A stretch of 64,000 nt of DNA from JADJGC01 sp964617645 (GCA_964617645.1 CAZTYE010000006.1:124001-188000); one strand, 5' to 3'. Counted from the first letter of the stretch, positions 8,374-16,521 are shown. A program made the numbers and translations. Notes: a model not told the origin generated them from the letters alone.

Positions 8374-10216
8374 TCTCAACCTTCGCTTTCGCCGGCTCCT
8401 GAAACTGCAGGCGGAACAATTTCTCGTAGTATCCGCCTTGCTGCAGAAGCTCCGTATGCGTGCCACTTTCAATGATGCGTCCCTCGCGGATAACCAAAAT
8501 CTTGTCGGCATCGAGAATCGTCGAAAGCCGGTGTGCTATGATCAGCGACGTCCGCCCGGTCAGTAAGCGCTTGAGGGCTGCCTGGATTCGCATTTCTGTA
8601 TCCGGATCCACCGAACTGGTCGCTTCATCGAGCAGGAGGACTTGCGGGTTAAAGATCATGGCGCGAGCAAACGACAGGAGCTGGCGTTCGCCGCGACTCA
8701 AGTTGCCACCGCGTTCGGAGACCTCGGTGTCGTAGCCCTTCTCCATCCGCGCAATGAAACGATCCGCTGTCACGAGATGGGTCGCCGCTTTCAGAGCCTC
8801 ATCGCTCAGACCCGTCTGCTCGAGCGTGATATTGTCACGCACGCTGCCGGGAAACAGGAAAATGTCCTGCAACACGAGGCCGAACTTCGCGCGCAAGTCC
8901 GCCGTGTTCAGATCGCGGATGTCGATCCCGTCGACGGCGATGCGACCTTCCGTCGGATCGTAAAATCGCAGCAACAAGCTTACGATTGTACTTTTTCCAC
9001 CGCCCGTCACACCGACCAGCGCGACTTTTTCGCCGCGACGGATTTCGAAATTCAAGTCGCGCACGGCGAACTTGTCGTCGCGATTGTACGACAAGCTGAC
9101 ATTCTCGAACCGAATTGTGTTTTCAAAGCGCGTCCACGATTTTGGCGCTTCCGGCTCGGCGATGCGATCCTGATTGTTTAGGAGCGCGAGAATTCGCCGG
9201 GCGCCGGCAATGGCCCGCTGCACGACGTGCAATTCTTCGGCCGAGCGGTGTACCGGGTCGAAAAACCGCCGCAAGTACAACAGAAAGACCACCAGCACAC
9301 CGGCCGACGCTTCCGGTCCGGCGCCGGTGGCGCTGTCGACGAGAAAATACCCGCCGATCAAAACCACGGCGGCAATGGCGAGATTCTCCAGAAACACGAT
9401 GACGTTGCCGAACGCCGAATTGCCGACCGAAATCTGCGCCTCGTATTTGAACTTGCGGCGACTGGCCTCGCTCATCCGATCGCGGGCGAGTTTCTGGCGG
9501 TTGAAAACCTGCACGACCGCCATGCCCTGCAAGTACTCGGTCATGTTTGCGATGAGGTCCGCGATCCGCTTGCGCACTTCGAGAAATCGCGGCGTCATGT
9601 AAACTTGATAGACCCAGATCAACGCGATCATCACCGGCATCACCGCCATGACCGCCACCGTCAGCTTCCAGTTGAACCACGCCATCACGATTAGCGAGCC
9701 GATGATCATCAGCACGTCGCCGATCAAGATGACAACGATATTAGCGAACAATTGCCGCAGTGATTCACCGTCCGACTCGACGCGCGACAAGAGCCGCCCG
9801 ACCGGATTGCGGTCGAAGAAGGCCACCGACAGGCCGATCACATGATCGAAACATCTCTGCTTCAGACCGGTGATAATCTCTTGCCCGACAATCTCCAGAT
9901 GCACGCGTTGCACGTAGCTGATGATCAAGAACACGAACAGCACGCCGACATAAATGGCGCTGTATTCCAGGATCGTGCCTTTGTGCGCCTGAACCTGCGC
10001 ACTGGCGAGTTGCTCGTGATCGATGCCGGCGACAAGATCAACCACTTGACGGATAATAATCGGCCCGGCCAGCGATAGTACGGTCGCCAACACCAGCAAA
10101 CTGAAATTAAGGACCAGCCGCCGGCGGTGCGGTCTCAGCAGCGGCACAAGTCCGCGAAACGCCTGTTTGGCGCTTACGCTGACTTCTTGTTCTTCTTCGT
10201 AATATGCCGATTCCAT
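8363..10216 (-). CDS. ABC exporter half-transporter (catalytic-site subunit)
   Basis: 617 residues from ATG at 10216; a TTG five codons upstream is also possible. The N-terminal six-helix membrane domain starts near residue 25 (LVPLLRPHRRRLVLNFSLLV). The ATPase domain has Walker A VGVTGGGKST (about 404), signature LSRGERQ (about 507), canonical Walker B VLLLDEATSSVD (about 529) and H-loop AHRLST. The signature deviates from LSGGQ (LSRGE), while the catalytic Glu is intact, the reverse of its partner. That pairing gives one consensus and one degenerate ATP site, as in heterodimeric multidrug-type exporters. A terminator-like hairpin precedes the gene at 10284-10304. Substrate unknown. Confidence 0.9.
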   Translation of the reverse strand: MESAYYEEEQEVSVSAKQAFRGLVPLLRPHRRRLVLNFSLLVLATVLSLAGPIIIRQVVDLVAGIDHEQLASAQVQAHKGTILEYSAIYVGVLFVFLIISYVQRVHLEIVGQEIITGLKQRCFDHVIGLSVAFFDRNPVGRLLSRVESDGESLRQLFANIVVILIGDVLMIIGSLIVMAWFNWKLTVAVMAVMPVMIALIWVYQVYMTPRFLEVRKRIADLIANMTEYLQGMAVVQVFNRQKLARDRMSEASRRKFKYEAQISVGNSAFGNVIVFLENLAIAAVVLIGGYFLVDSATGAGPEASAGVLVVFLLYLRRFFDPVHRSAEELHVVQRAIAGARRILALLNNQDRIAEPEAPKSWTRFENTIRFENVSLSYNRDDKFAVRDLNFEIRRGEKVALVGVTGGGKSTIVSLLLRFYDPTEGRIAVDGIDIRDLNTADLRAKFGLVLQDIFLFPGSVRDNITLEQTGLSDEALKAATHLVTADRFIARMEKGYDTEVSERGGNLSRGERQLLSFARAMIFNPQVLLLDEATSSVDPDTEMRIQAALKRLLTGRTSLIIAHRLSTILDADKILVIREGRIIESGTHTELLQQGGYYEKLFRLQFQEPAKAKVENVE

Positions 10217-10690
10217 TGTCTCTACTCTCAATTTGCCCGACGGTCGGGTCGTTGTCGATCACATTCGTCCGGCAAAAAAAAGACCGGACTTGAGTCAAGT
10301 CCGGCCGGAGATTTCCGCTATCAGTTCTCTCATCGTAATCGGAAACACCGCGGCCGAACCAGGCTGCCGAAAAGGCAGACTACTCCCTGCGTCATTTTCT
10401 GAGTATTTGGTCTGGGAGTATGGAGCATGAAGATTCAGCCTCGCTGACGTTATGGTTTAAATATCTTCTACCCTACGGGCAATGACTTCGAATGTTGCGA
10501 CAAAAAACAGCGCTTCATCATTTTGTCAAGCACAATTCTTCGTCTCACCGGATCGAATCGCGCAAGACAATGGTGATTAGTGGCTTAGAGGATTGAGAAT
10601 CGTCTGAAGTTCGACCATCAATAATTCCTATTTGTTAGTCCTGCTCACTTTTTGTTCGTTCTTCCGATCGTTGATCGTTATGATTTGGCG
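10217..10690. other. Intergenic region between divergent genes
   Basis: About 470 bases lie between the exporter operon (left, minus) and a membrane-protein gene (right, plus). It holds the terminator-like hairpin at 10272-10304. Very short minus-strand reading frames lie just upstream of it (for example MRELIAEISGRT ending within the hairpin). No other gene is seen, and no clear plus-strand promoter. Confidence 0.45.
10272..10304 (-). terminator. Terminator or attenuator upstream of the ABC exporter operon
   Basis: On the minus strand, the near-perfect dyad CCGGACTTGA / TCAAGTCCGG is followed by TCTTTTTTTT. It sits 56 bases before the start codon of the exporter operon and in the same direction. 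It would therefore stop transcripts coming from upstream or act as a leader attenuator for the exporter genes. Confidence 0.75.
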
Positions 10691-11518
10691 ATGGAACAAA
10701 TCATCAAAGACACATTTATCATCACCTGGCGTTACAAGTGGTTCTGGCTGCTTGGTTTCCTCTTGGGGCCACAGCTCATCGGCGGAATGGATCTGGGGAT
10801 AACGCCGAGTGATGCTGGCTCTCTCACTATTGATCGAATCCTGCCGCTTGTCACCGTCGTAATCGGACTCGCGATTTTCAGTTTTCTGGCTGCGGCCATC
10901 GTTCAGCCGACGCTGATTTGCGCGGTAAGAGCGAGTCTGTCAGGCCAGTCGATTACGGCGGGCGAATCGCTGCGATCGGGATTTGACTATTTTGGCCGCG
11001 CCTTGCTGATCGGTTTGGCTCAGATCGTCGTGTCGCTGGCCGTCGCGATTATGTTGGTCGCACCAATCGTCATCGCATTCATCGCCAATCAGATTCTGGG
11101 CATCGTGATCCTGCTCTTCTTCCTGCCGATCGTGCTTGCCGCTCTTTTTATGATCCACGTTATTGCGCAAAACGCTTATCGTGCTGTCGTTGTCGAAGAT
11201 TGCGGAATCGGCGCGGCCTCGGAATTGGGCTGGCGGCGCTTTCAGGCGCGACCGGGGGCGATGATCGGGTTGGGGCTGATCAGTATTTTGGTTCCAAGTG
11301 TGATCCTGGTCGCGCTCTCGATGGGCGCTGGTTTCTTCCTGTTCTTTGTCACCCTCGCTTCCGACTCGGTCGGCGCCAAAATTATAAGCACGGCTATCAA
11401 TGTGTTAATCTCAGTCCCAATCGTGGGTTTTCTTTGGGCCGGATCAAGCTGCCTGTGGACTATCGCCTATCTGCGCTGGTTCGTTGGCGCGAGTGCTTCA
11501 CCAGCCCCACATTCCTGA
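10691..11518 (+). CDS. Polytopic membrane protein, unknown function
   Basis: 275 residues from ATG at 10691, the first Met before the conserved-looking MEQIIKDTFIITWRYKWFW; the ribosome binding site is weak. At least five hydrophobic segments follow. The layout is an N-terminal amphipathic region, then alternating long helices and the cytoplasmic-type loop ELGWRRFQARPGA. This resembles bacterial membrane proteins of the DUF975 / glycerophosphodiester-phosphodiesterase membrane-domain type, which are often annotated only as membrane protein. It lies 60 bases before a CPBP protease gene on the same strand, so the two may be cotranscribed. Function unknown. Confidence 0.6.
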   Translation: MEQIIKDTFIITWRYKWFWLLGFLLGPQLIGGMDLGITPSDAGSLTIDRILPLVTVVIGLAIFSFLAAAIVQPTLICAVRASLSGQSITAGESLRSGFDYFGRALLIGLAQIVVSLAVAIMLVAPIVIAFIANQILGIVILLFFLPIVLAALFMIHVIAQNAYRAVVVEDCGIGAASELGWRRFQARPGAMIGLGLISILVPSVILVALSMGAGFFLFFVTLASDSVGAKIISTAINVLISVPIVGFLWAGSSCLWTIAYLRWFVGASASPAPHS

Positions 11519-11577
11519 TTGATCGGATTTGCGATCGCCTCCTGACACATCCGCCCACGGCCCTAAATCTAAACAAT

Positions 11578-12267
11578 GTGACGGAATTCCGACGCGAGCG
11601 GCTGCCGGCCGCGATAATGCTGATCTACTTCTGCTTTTACACCATCTATCTTTGGCTCTTCATCGATTTTGAAACCGAGTGGACGCACTGGCTGACATTG
11701 GTCGCTATTCCCGCGGGAATCATCTATATTATCTTGAAGGGAACAGCCGCTGAACGGATCAAGAGACTCGTCGAACTCATCGGCCTCGAACCAAAGCACC
11801 TGCTCCGAGGTGTCATCGCCGGCCTGGCGGGTGGGATCGTACTTGGGTCTGCACAACTTCTGCTATCACGAGATAGGGCGATCATTCTCGAAAGCATCGC
11901 CGACGGTCGCTTCTTTCTGGCATTGCCCTTTGCTTTGGGGCTGATGCTTGTCACCGCCGGTTTTACGGAGGAGTTCTTCTTCCGCGGACTGCTACAGTCG
12001 TCGCTCGAACGACGTCTCCAATCGCGGCTCTGGGCGACGATCTTCACTGCATTGGCGTTCGGCATCTATCACTTCCCCTATGCCTACTTGAAAACATCCT
12101 GGCCGTCGCACGGGAATCTTGGCGCTGCCATCAGCGAAGGAATACTCCCGACGGCCGTATTCGGCCTGATGTTCGGATTCGTCTTTGCCCGAACCCGCAG
12201 TCTGTCGGCGCCGATCATCATGCACGCTCTCAGCAACGCCGTCTGGGCAGTTAAGCTCTTTCTTTGA
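11578..12267 (+). CDS. CPBP-family intramembrane metalloprotease
   Basis: The frame has no good ATG; GTG at 11578 is the likely start (229 residues) and ATG at 11617 is an alternative. Several transmembrane helices carry the CPBP (CAAX protease and bacteriocin-processing, ABI) motifs in order: EEFFFRG with the paired glutamates and the Arg, then FGIYHFPYA with a His, and a final HALSNA. These residues bind the catalytic zinc in related Rce1-like proteases. Bacterial members process or confer immunity to peptides, but the target here is unknown. The preceding membrane-protein gene may be its partner. Confidence 0.85.
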   Translation: MTEFRRERLPAAIMLIYFCFYTIYLWLFIDFETEWTHWLTLVAIPAGIIYIILKGTAAERIKRLVELIGLEPKHLLRGVIAGLAGGIVLGSAQLLLSRDRAIILESIADGRFFLALPFALGLMLVTAGFTEEFFFRGLLQSSLERRLQSRLWATIFTALAFGIYHFPYAYLKTSWPSHGNLGAAISEGILPTAVFGLMFGFVFARTRSLSAPIIMHALSNAVWAVKLFL

Positions 12268-12375
12268 GAGTCAGCGCTGCGAAGAATATTCGTAATCTCT
12301 GAAACTCTCTATTGGTACACGTCATAAAATAGAGGTAATTAGTCGTCAATTAACTGGTTCAAAAGGAGTCTGACG

Positions 12376-13044
12376 TTGCCATTACGAGTAGTCGCTGCGG
12401 CGCTCTGGCTGTTCGCGGTTTGGGCGCTCTCCGCTTGCAGCAAGAGTGAAACCGCAACCGTCGCCGATAACCGCCCGCTGGCGTATGTCGATGCCACCGG
12501 CGCGCCGACGGATACTTCCATTAACAAGTTCCCGCATCTGCAAATGGTTGACGGACAGGTCACCCTCAACGATCGCTGTCCGGTGCGCAAGTCGCGTCTT
12601 AATTTGCGTCTGGCCGCGATGCACGTCAACGGCAAGCCGGTCGGGTTTTGCTGAAGCCCCTGCATGAAGGTCTTCGTGCAAGATCCGGGGATGTATCTCA
12701 GCGAATTGAGTGTGTCGTTGACTTCGTACTTCGACAATGACCAACCCGCATCATTCGATTCCACCTGCCGTAGCTTCGTCGGTTTCGAGAGTTTCTTCTT
12801 CGCTACGGCGGCGGAAAAACAACGATTTGATGCCGATGTCGTCAAACACTGCGGCATCATTACTGACCCGGTGACGAAAGAGCGGTTTCATCCGCACGCG
12901 CGGTCGCCCAAAACGGTCTACAACGGCCGGCAGTACTACTTTGCCGCCGATTCGACACTCTCGACTTTCGCGATGATGCCCGACATGTACTGGCTGCCGA
13001 ACTTCTCGATGATCCCGCAGGCAGATACGACGGCGAAGCTGTAG
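12376..13044 (+). CDS. YHS-domain lipoprotein with in-frame TGA (candidate selenoprotein)
   Basis: A TTG start at 12376 follows AAAGGAG at ideal spacing. The product has a lipoprotein signal (VVAAALWLFAVWALSAC, lipobox LSAC). At 12652-12654 an in-frame TGA interrupts it. The same frame then continues without a break to the stop at 13044 (222 residues if read through). The protein on both sides forms one YHS-type metal-binding segment: CPVRKSRLN, VNGKPVGFC, TGA, SPCMKVFVQDPGMYL. Relatives of this domain carry FCCxxC here, so the TGA falls on the second Cys and would give CUxxC. Two more YHS-like segments follow (FESFFFATAAEKQRF; ITDPVTKERF and VYNGRQYYFA). Right after the TGA, at 12661-12680, an 8-bp hairpin shows the loop GGTC, as in bacterial SECIS elements. 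The alternatives are a Cys-to-stop mutation, or two separate pieces with a second start at 12664. No selA/B/C/D gene is in this window. Confidence 0.7.
12661..12680 (+). promoter_or_regulatory. SECIS-like hairpin after the in-frame TGA
   Basis: Arms TGCATGAA and TTCGTGCA pair over 8 bp (one T-G wobble) with the tetraloop GGTC. The loop lies 14 bases after the TGA. The E. coli fdhF SECIS has a GGUC-containing apical loop at a similar short distance inside the coding frame. Confidence 0.5.
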
Positions 13045-13206
13045 GCTTGATCTTCTCCGATCCGAGACAAGTCCCGCCTCGATTCGCACCCCCTCTCCCT
13101 GTTAGCGAGCGGGGTCGGAGTGAGGGTCGCTCAATGTGTCTACGAATCGGCTTGCGTTCTTCCCTCAATATTGTAGATTATTACCTACACTTTGCGGGAG
13201 GTTCCT

Positions 13207-14178
13207 ATGACTGCCAGGCGCTATTTGCATTGGGTGTCGCTCTTTCTGTTGACTGCATTAACACTCTTCAATTGCTCCAAGAAAAACGGCGCGGACGGCG
13301 ACGCCGACGAGGAAAAACCGTATACAATTCTCTCGCTTGCCGTCAAAGCCGTAAGCGACAGCTCCGTCACGCTCAGTTGGACGGCGACCGGGGATGATGA
13401 GGATGAGGGGACTGCCGCGAGTTACGATCTTCGCTACTACCATCAGTGGCTGAGTTTCGATACCTGGGACGATGCTGTTGCGGTCGCCAATATTCCGGCC
13501 CCGAAAGTCGCCGGCAGCGCCGAGGAGTACACGGTCAGGGGTCTCAAGGCGGATTCGACATACTTCTTCGCGATCGTCGCTTGCGACGAAGTCGACAACT
13601 GCACGAATCCCTCTAATTGTGTCTCCGCGATGTGCTTTGAAGATATCGTTGTCGAATTCCCCGATTCCAATTTCGAGGCCGCCGTCCGTCACGGCATCAA
13701 CAAGCCGACCGGCGATATCCATCGCAGCGATCTCAATGGTCTCTTGCTGCTCGAAGCCAATGAGAAGGGCATCATCTCGATTTCCGGCATCGAGTATTGT
13801 CGTCAATTGATCTGGGCGCTACTCAATCACAATCAGATTTCCGACTTGTCGCCGCTCGCTTTGCGTCCCCAGATCGACTTCCTCCAGTTGGTCAACAACC
13901 AGGTCAGCGACCTCACACCGATCGCCGAGTGGTACAACGCCGTCCGGTTGATATTGCGCGAGAATCAGATCGTGGATGTCAGTCCCTTGCGCCATTTGGA
14001 CCGGCTCGTCGAGCTTGACTTGCGCAACAACCAGATCGTCGATTTACAGCCGTTGGCGCTCAATCAAGGACTCGCGACCGGCGACACGATTTATGTGACT
14101 GGCAATCCGTTGTCGCAGCAGTCGATTGAAGTGCACATCCCGACAATGGAGGCTCGCGGCGCGACGGTGATACGGTAG
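13207..14178 (+). CDS. Fibronectin-III / leucine-rich-repeat lipoprotein
   Basis: ATG at 13207 follows GGGAGG. A lipoprotein signal peptide (WVSLFLLTALTLFNC) places it on a membrane surface. Residues about 40-135 form a fibronectin type III domain (VSDSSVTLSWTATGDDEDEG ... YTVRGLKADSTYFFAIVACD). The C-terminal half is an internalin-like leucine-rich repeat array: ISDLSPLAL, VSDLTPIAE, IVDVSPLRHLDRLVELDLRNN, with about 22-residue periodicity. Such surface LRR proteins usually bind other proteins. It follows the TGA-containing lipoprotein on the same strand, but a 160-base gap separates them. Binding partner unknown. Confidence 0.85.
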   Translation: MTARRYLHWVSLFLLTALTLFNCSKKNGADGDADEEKPYTILSLAVKAVSDSSVTLSWTATGDDEDEGTAASYDLRYYHQWLSFDTWDDAVAVANIPAPKVAGSAEEYTVRGLKADSTYFFAIVACDEVDNCTNPSNCVSAMCFEDIVVEFPDSNFEAAVRHGINKPTGDIHRSDLNGLLLLEANEKGIISISGIEYCRQLIWALLNHNQISDLSPLALRPQIDFLQLVNNQVSDLTPIAEWYNAVRLILRENQIVDVSPLRHLDRLVELDLRNNQIVDLQPLALNQGLATGDTIYVTGNPLSQQSIEVHIPTMEARGATVIR

Positions 14179-14392
14179 CGAATTCCGCCCTCGCGAAACG
14201 CTGCATGGATATGCGTCCTCGCCGCTAACACCCGCCATCGATAAACTGCGAGAAGTTGTCACCCTGAACGAGGTGAGGAGTATGTTGGCGAAGTGCGATA
14301 ACAGCAGCGCAACTTGTGATCGCAGCCCCGCGTTCGGGGGGAATCAGTGTCGACATATCGCTCGCCATCGCTGCGCCAGTGTTTCCCGGAAC

Positions 14393-14421
14393 TTGACGGA
14401 GCGCGATCCGATATCTATGGT
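14393..14421 (+). promoter_or_regulatory. Sigma-70-type promoter
   Basis: TTGACG, a 17-base spacer, then TATGGT, placed 20 bases before the tmRNA-like 5' end. Spacing and hexamers fit a housekeeping promoter. Confidence 0.6.
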
Positions 14422-14441
14422 AGAGAAGCAAGCAGACTCTT

Positions 14442-14530
14442 GGGGATGACCTGGTTTCGACGGGGTAAGCGGGGGTTAGCCTGCGCGCTGGGATCGATGC
14501 TCATGCGGTTTCACTGATGACGGGCGGTGG
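14442..14530 (+). ncRNA. tmRNA (ssrA) 5' end, apparently truncated
   Basis: From 14442 the sequence GGGGATGACCTGGTTTCGAC followed by GGGG closely matches the conserved 5' end of bacterial tmRNA: acceptor arm G-run, then UGGUUUCGACGGGG. A good promoter lies just upstream. A full tmRNA needs roughly 350 bases, a tag-coding region ending in Ala-Ala-stop, and a 3' end with TTCGA and CCA pairing back to GGGGATG. None of these is visible, and a minus-strand methyltransferase gene ends at 14540. So this seems to be a remnant, possibly left after an insertion or rearrangement, or an assembly join. The right boundary is arbitrary. Confidence 0.5.
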
Positions 14531-14539
14531 ACGACTTAA

Positions 14540-15193
14540 TCAGGCTTGCTTGGTACGGCAGACCGCCAGCCAATAATATTCAAGCTCGGTGATCTCGATT
14601 GTCTCGGCAAAGGGGGCAAGGGAAGCTCTGACTTCGGCGCCACTCGGAAAATTCTTCAATACACGGTGAGTACTCCCATCCTTGAGCGTGCGATCCTGAT
14701 AGATGTTTCCAAATTGATCGGCGAAGGCGACCGGCGTGCTGCTGCTCTCGACATAGCGGTTATCGAGAAACACCATCAGCGCGCCAGTCGGGAGTTTCTT
14801 GTGCAGATTGCCGAGAAAGTCTGCGAGCCGTTGTTTCGGTATGTGTGACCACCAGAAGGCGGAAAGCAATGCGTCGAAGCTGCCGGAAATGTTCTGCGGA
14901 GCATAGGCGTCGGCAAGCTGGAAGTTTGGCGCAACGTGGTAGGCTTTCGTTTGTGCGATGGCGATGACTTCGGGGTTGATGTCGGTGGCGGTGATTGAGC
15001 GCGCAGAGCGCGAAGCGAATTGTGTCCAGTATCCGGTGCCGCAGGCGATTTCGAGAATGTCGCGTCCGGCGAGTATTTCGGCGATGCGCGATTCGAGTCG
15101 ACGCAGGTCCTGTTGGCGTTCCGGTTTTTGATAGATGACTTCGTATTCCTCGGCACGACGGGCGTAGTACTGTTTCATCGCATCATCGGACAC
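14540..15193 (-). CDS. Class I SAM-dependent methyltransferase
   Basis: A GTG start at 15193 follows AGGAG at good spacing and gives 217 residues. Motif I, ILEIACGTGYWT (about 46-57), binds S-adenosylmethionine. Motif II, ITATDINPEVI, and the acidic LADAY follow, then a motif IV-like region (FDALLSAFWWSHIPK), all in the order of the Methyltransf_25/11 class. Related small proteins methylate small molecules or are of unknown substrate. The gene is alone on its strand, wedged between the tmRNA-like fragment and the repeat-rich region, so it may have arrived with a rearrangement. Substrate unknown. Confidence 0.85.
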   Translation of the reverse strand: MSDDAMKQYYARRAEEYEVIYQKPERQQDLRRLESRIAEILAGRDILEIACGTGYWTQFASRSARSITATDINPEVIAIAQTKAYHVAPNFQLADAYAPQNISGSFDALLSAFWWSHIPKQRLADFLGNLHKKLPTGALMVFLDNRYVESSSTPVAFADQFGNIYQDRTLKDGSTHRVLKNFPSGAEVRASLAPFAETIEITELEYYWLAVCRTKQA

Positions 15194-15361
15194 TAAAGCA
15201 GCTCCTGATCGTGGATGATCTGATTGTCAGTAAAATACGCGTAAGCACCGGAAAAGTCTGGTTGATGCGAATGGTGAACCGTGCCGACCTTCGTATTTGT
15301 GTGGCACACGCCGCCGTATGCCACCCTCGAATGTGTGACACCCGTCGGGGCCCAAAATCGA

Positions 15362-15381
15362 AGATCCCGCGTATCGCGGGA
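15362..15381. repeat. Small palindromic repeat
   Basis: GATCCCGCG and CGCGGGAC flank TAT. Sequences of the same type (GATCCCGCGAAGAGCGGGAC) end both copies of the long repeat at 16269 and 17499, so this is likely a member of the same dispersed family. Confidence 0.45.
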
Positions 15382-15434
15382 CGATGCGCTCGCCATCCAT
15401 CAACGATCGGTGGGGTACCCACAAGCAATCGAAT

Positions 15435-16151
15435 CTACTCTGTGTAATATCTATCTAACGCCCACTTCAACGGATTATACACGATGTATTCGCGAATTTC
15501 CCGGAGGTCTTGTTCATTCCTAATGATGTGCTCGTGGTAGTTACGTTGCCAAATCGAATCTCCTGAGCCGGCAGCGAGGAATCTGCATTCACGCGTGACG
15601 GCTGCTTTGTACACGCGGATAATCGAGCCAACCGATTTCGGCTGGACCCGACATTCGCGGATATTTCTTGTGGCAGACCTGGCGACAACAACGGGCGCAA
15701 AGTTTTGCGCCCCCACGGTTAGCTCGTCGTCCGCGGCGGGTGCAGCGGTACCAACGGGCGCAAAGTTTTGCGTCCCCACGGTTGGCTCGTCGTCCGCGGC
15801 GCGTGCAGCGGAAACAACGAGCGCAATGTATTGCGCCACTACGTTTCTCGATCGTTGTGCTTTGGATTCATCATTCGGATCTGACAACATGAGAATTCCG
15901 TGCATGTGATTCGGCATGATAACATAGGCATCGAGAATCACGTTCGAAAAGTGTTCGGGAATCTGCAGCCAGCAATCATGGGCGACTCTCCCGATTGGAT
16001 TCAGGCACATTTGCTCCCCGTCTACCCGACCGAAAACACATTTCTTGTCCTTCGTGCAGATGGTAATGAAATAGCCGCCGACGGAAGTGTAGTCATAATG
16101 CGGCAGTCGAATCGACCGCCGCGACGGCAACCGATCTCGGGTTTTGCTCAC
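15435..16151 (-). CDS. REP-associated tyrosine transposase (RAYT, Y1_Tnp family)
   Basis: 238 residues from a GTG at 16151. The N-terminus has the family hallmark RRSIRLPHYDYTSVGGYFIT followed by CTKDKKCVFG. The HUH metal-binding motif is PNHMHG (about residues 79-84). The catalytic Tyr region near the C-terminus is NYHEHIIRNEQDLREIREYI. These enzymes cut and join single-stranded DNA at REP palindromes. Oddly, about 55 residues between HUH motif and C-terminus consist of a 20-residue repeat (AADDELTVGAQNFAPV and variants). That repeat is encoded by REP-type palindromes themselves (15693-15712, 15756-15775, 15821-15836) without breaking the frame. Whether the enzyme is still active is unclear. 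Confidence 0.9.
   Translation of the reverse strand: MSKTRDRLPSRRSIRLPHYDYTSVGGYFITICTKDKKCVFGRVDGEQMCLNPIGRVAHDCWLQIPEHFSNVILDAYVIMPNHMHGILMLSDPNDESKAQRSRNVVAQYIALVVSAARAADDEPTVGTQNFAPVGTAAPAADDELTVGAQNFAPVVVARSATRNIRECRVQPKSVGSIIRVYKAAVTRECRFLAAGSGDSIWQRNYHEHIIRNEQDLREIREYIVYNPLKWALDRYYTE
15693..15836. repeat. 60-bp tandem repeat with REP palindromes inside the transposase gene
   Basis: Three copies of a palindrome (GGGCGCAAAGTTTTGCGCCC at 15693; one-mismatch copy at 15756; degenerate copy at 15821) recur at about 60-base spacing. Each is linked by a shared ACGGTTAGCTCGTCGTCCGC-type sequence. Confidence 0.8.
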
Positions 16152-16248
16152 GATTTCAAGATACGGGACACGGACTTTCTGTCAATCACTCGCTGACGGC
16201 CGTAAGGGCGCAAAAATCACGACCGACAGAAATAGATGGCAACCGTAG

Positions 16249-16268
16249 GGGCGCAAAACTTTGCGCCC
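16249..16268. repeat. REP family A copy, inverted orientation
   Basis: GGGCGCAAA-AC-TTTGCGCCC, the same palindrome as in the transposase gene but with the opposite central dinucleotide and flank (CCGTAG before it). Confidence 0.8.
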
Positions 16269-16452
16269 GCTGGTTCCCCGCCTTCGCGGGGAAGACGCTC
16301 GCATGGCGCGTCGCACCCCAGAAGCGGTCATTCCCGCGAAGGTTGGAGCGAAGCGGAAATCCCGCACATTAGTGCGACTGGAATCCAGGTTCGGTCGGAG
16401 GAAAATGAAATCTGCGATCCCGCGAAGAGCGGGACAGGACGGTGGGGCACCC
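16269..16452. repeat. Long dispersed repeat, copy 1
   Basis: About 185 bases that recur nearly unchanged at 17499-17692. The repeat starts TGGTTCCCCGCCTTCGCGGG, has GCGGTCATTCCCGCGAAGGT inside and ends GGGACAGGACGGTGGGGCAC. It contains several small palindromes and does not encode protein. Confidence 0.8.
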
Positions 16453-16521
16453 GTGCCAAACCCTCACCCTCAATCCCTCTAACTAACAGGGAGAGGCTCG
16501 TCCTCACGCCATCGGCGCGAT

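Larger units (their letters stand above)
14179..14539. other. Intergenic region with promoter and tmRNA-like element
   Basis: This stretch has no protein gene. It holds the promoter at 14393-14421 and the tmRNA-like 5' sequence from 14442, described separately. Confidence 0.6.

Noticed and set aside
12652..12654. Frameshift as the reason for the split lipoprotein
   Set aside because: The parts before and after the TGA are in the same frame and the domain continues with no lost or gained residue, so no frameshift is needed; only stop, error or selenocysteine remain.
12339..12860. A 173-codon open frame on the minus strand
   Set aside because: It is antisense to the lipoprotein gene with the in-frame TGA, has no good start and no recognisable domain; the plus strand explains the region.
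14442..14800. Full-length tmRNA
   Set aside because: No tag-coding segment, no T-loop and no CCA-bearing 3' half were found within the needed distance.
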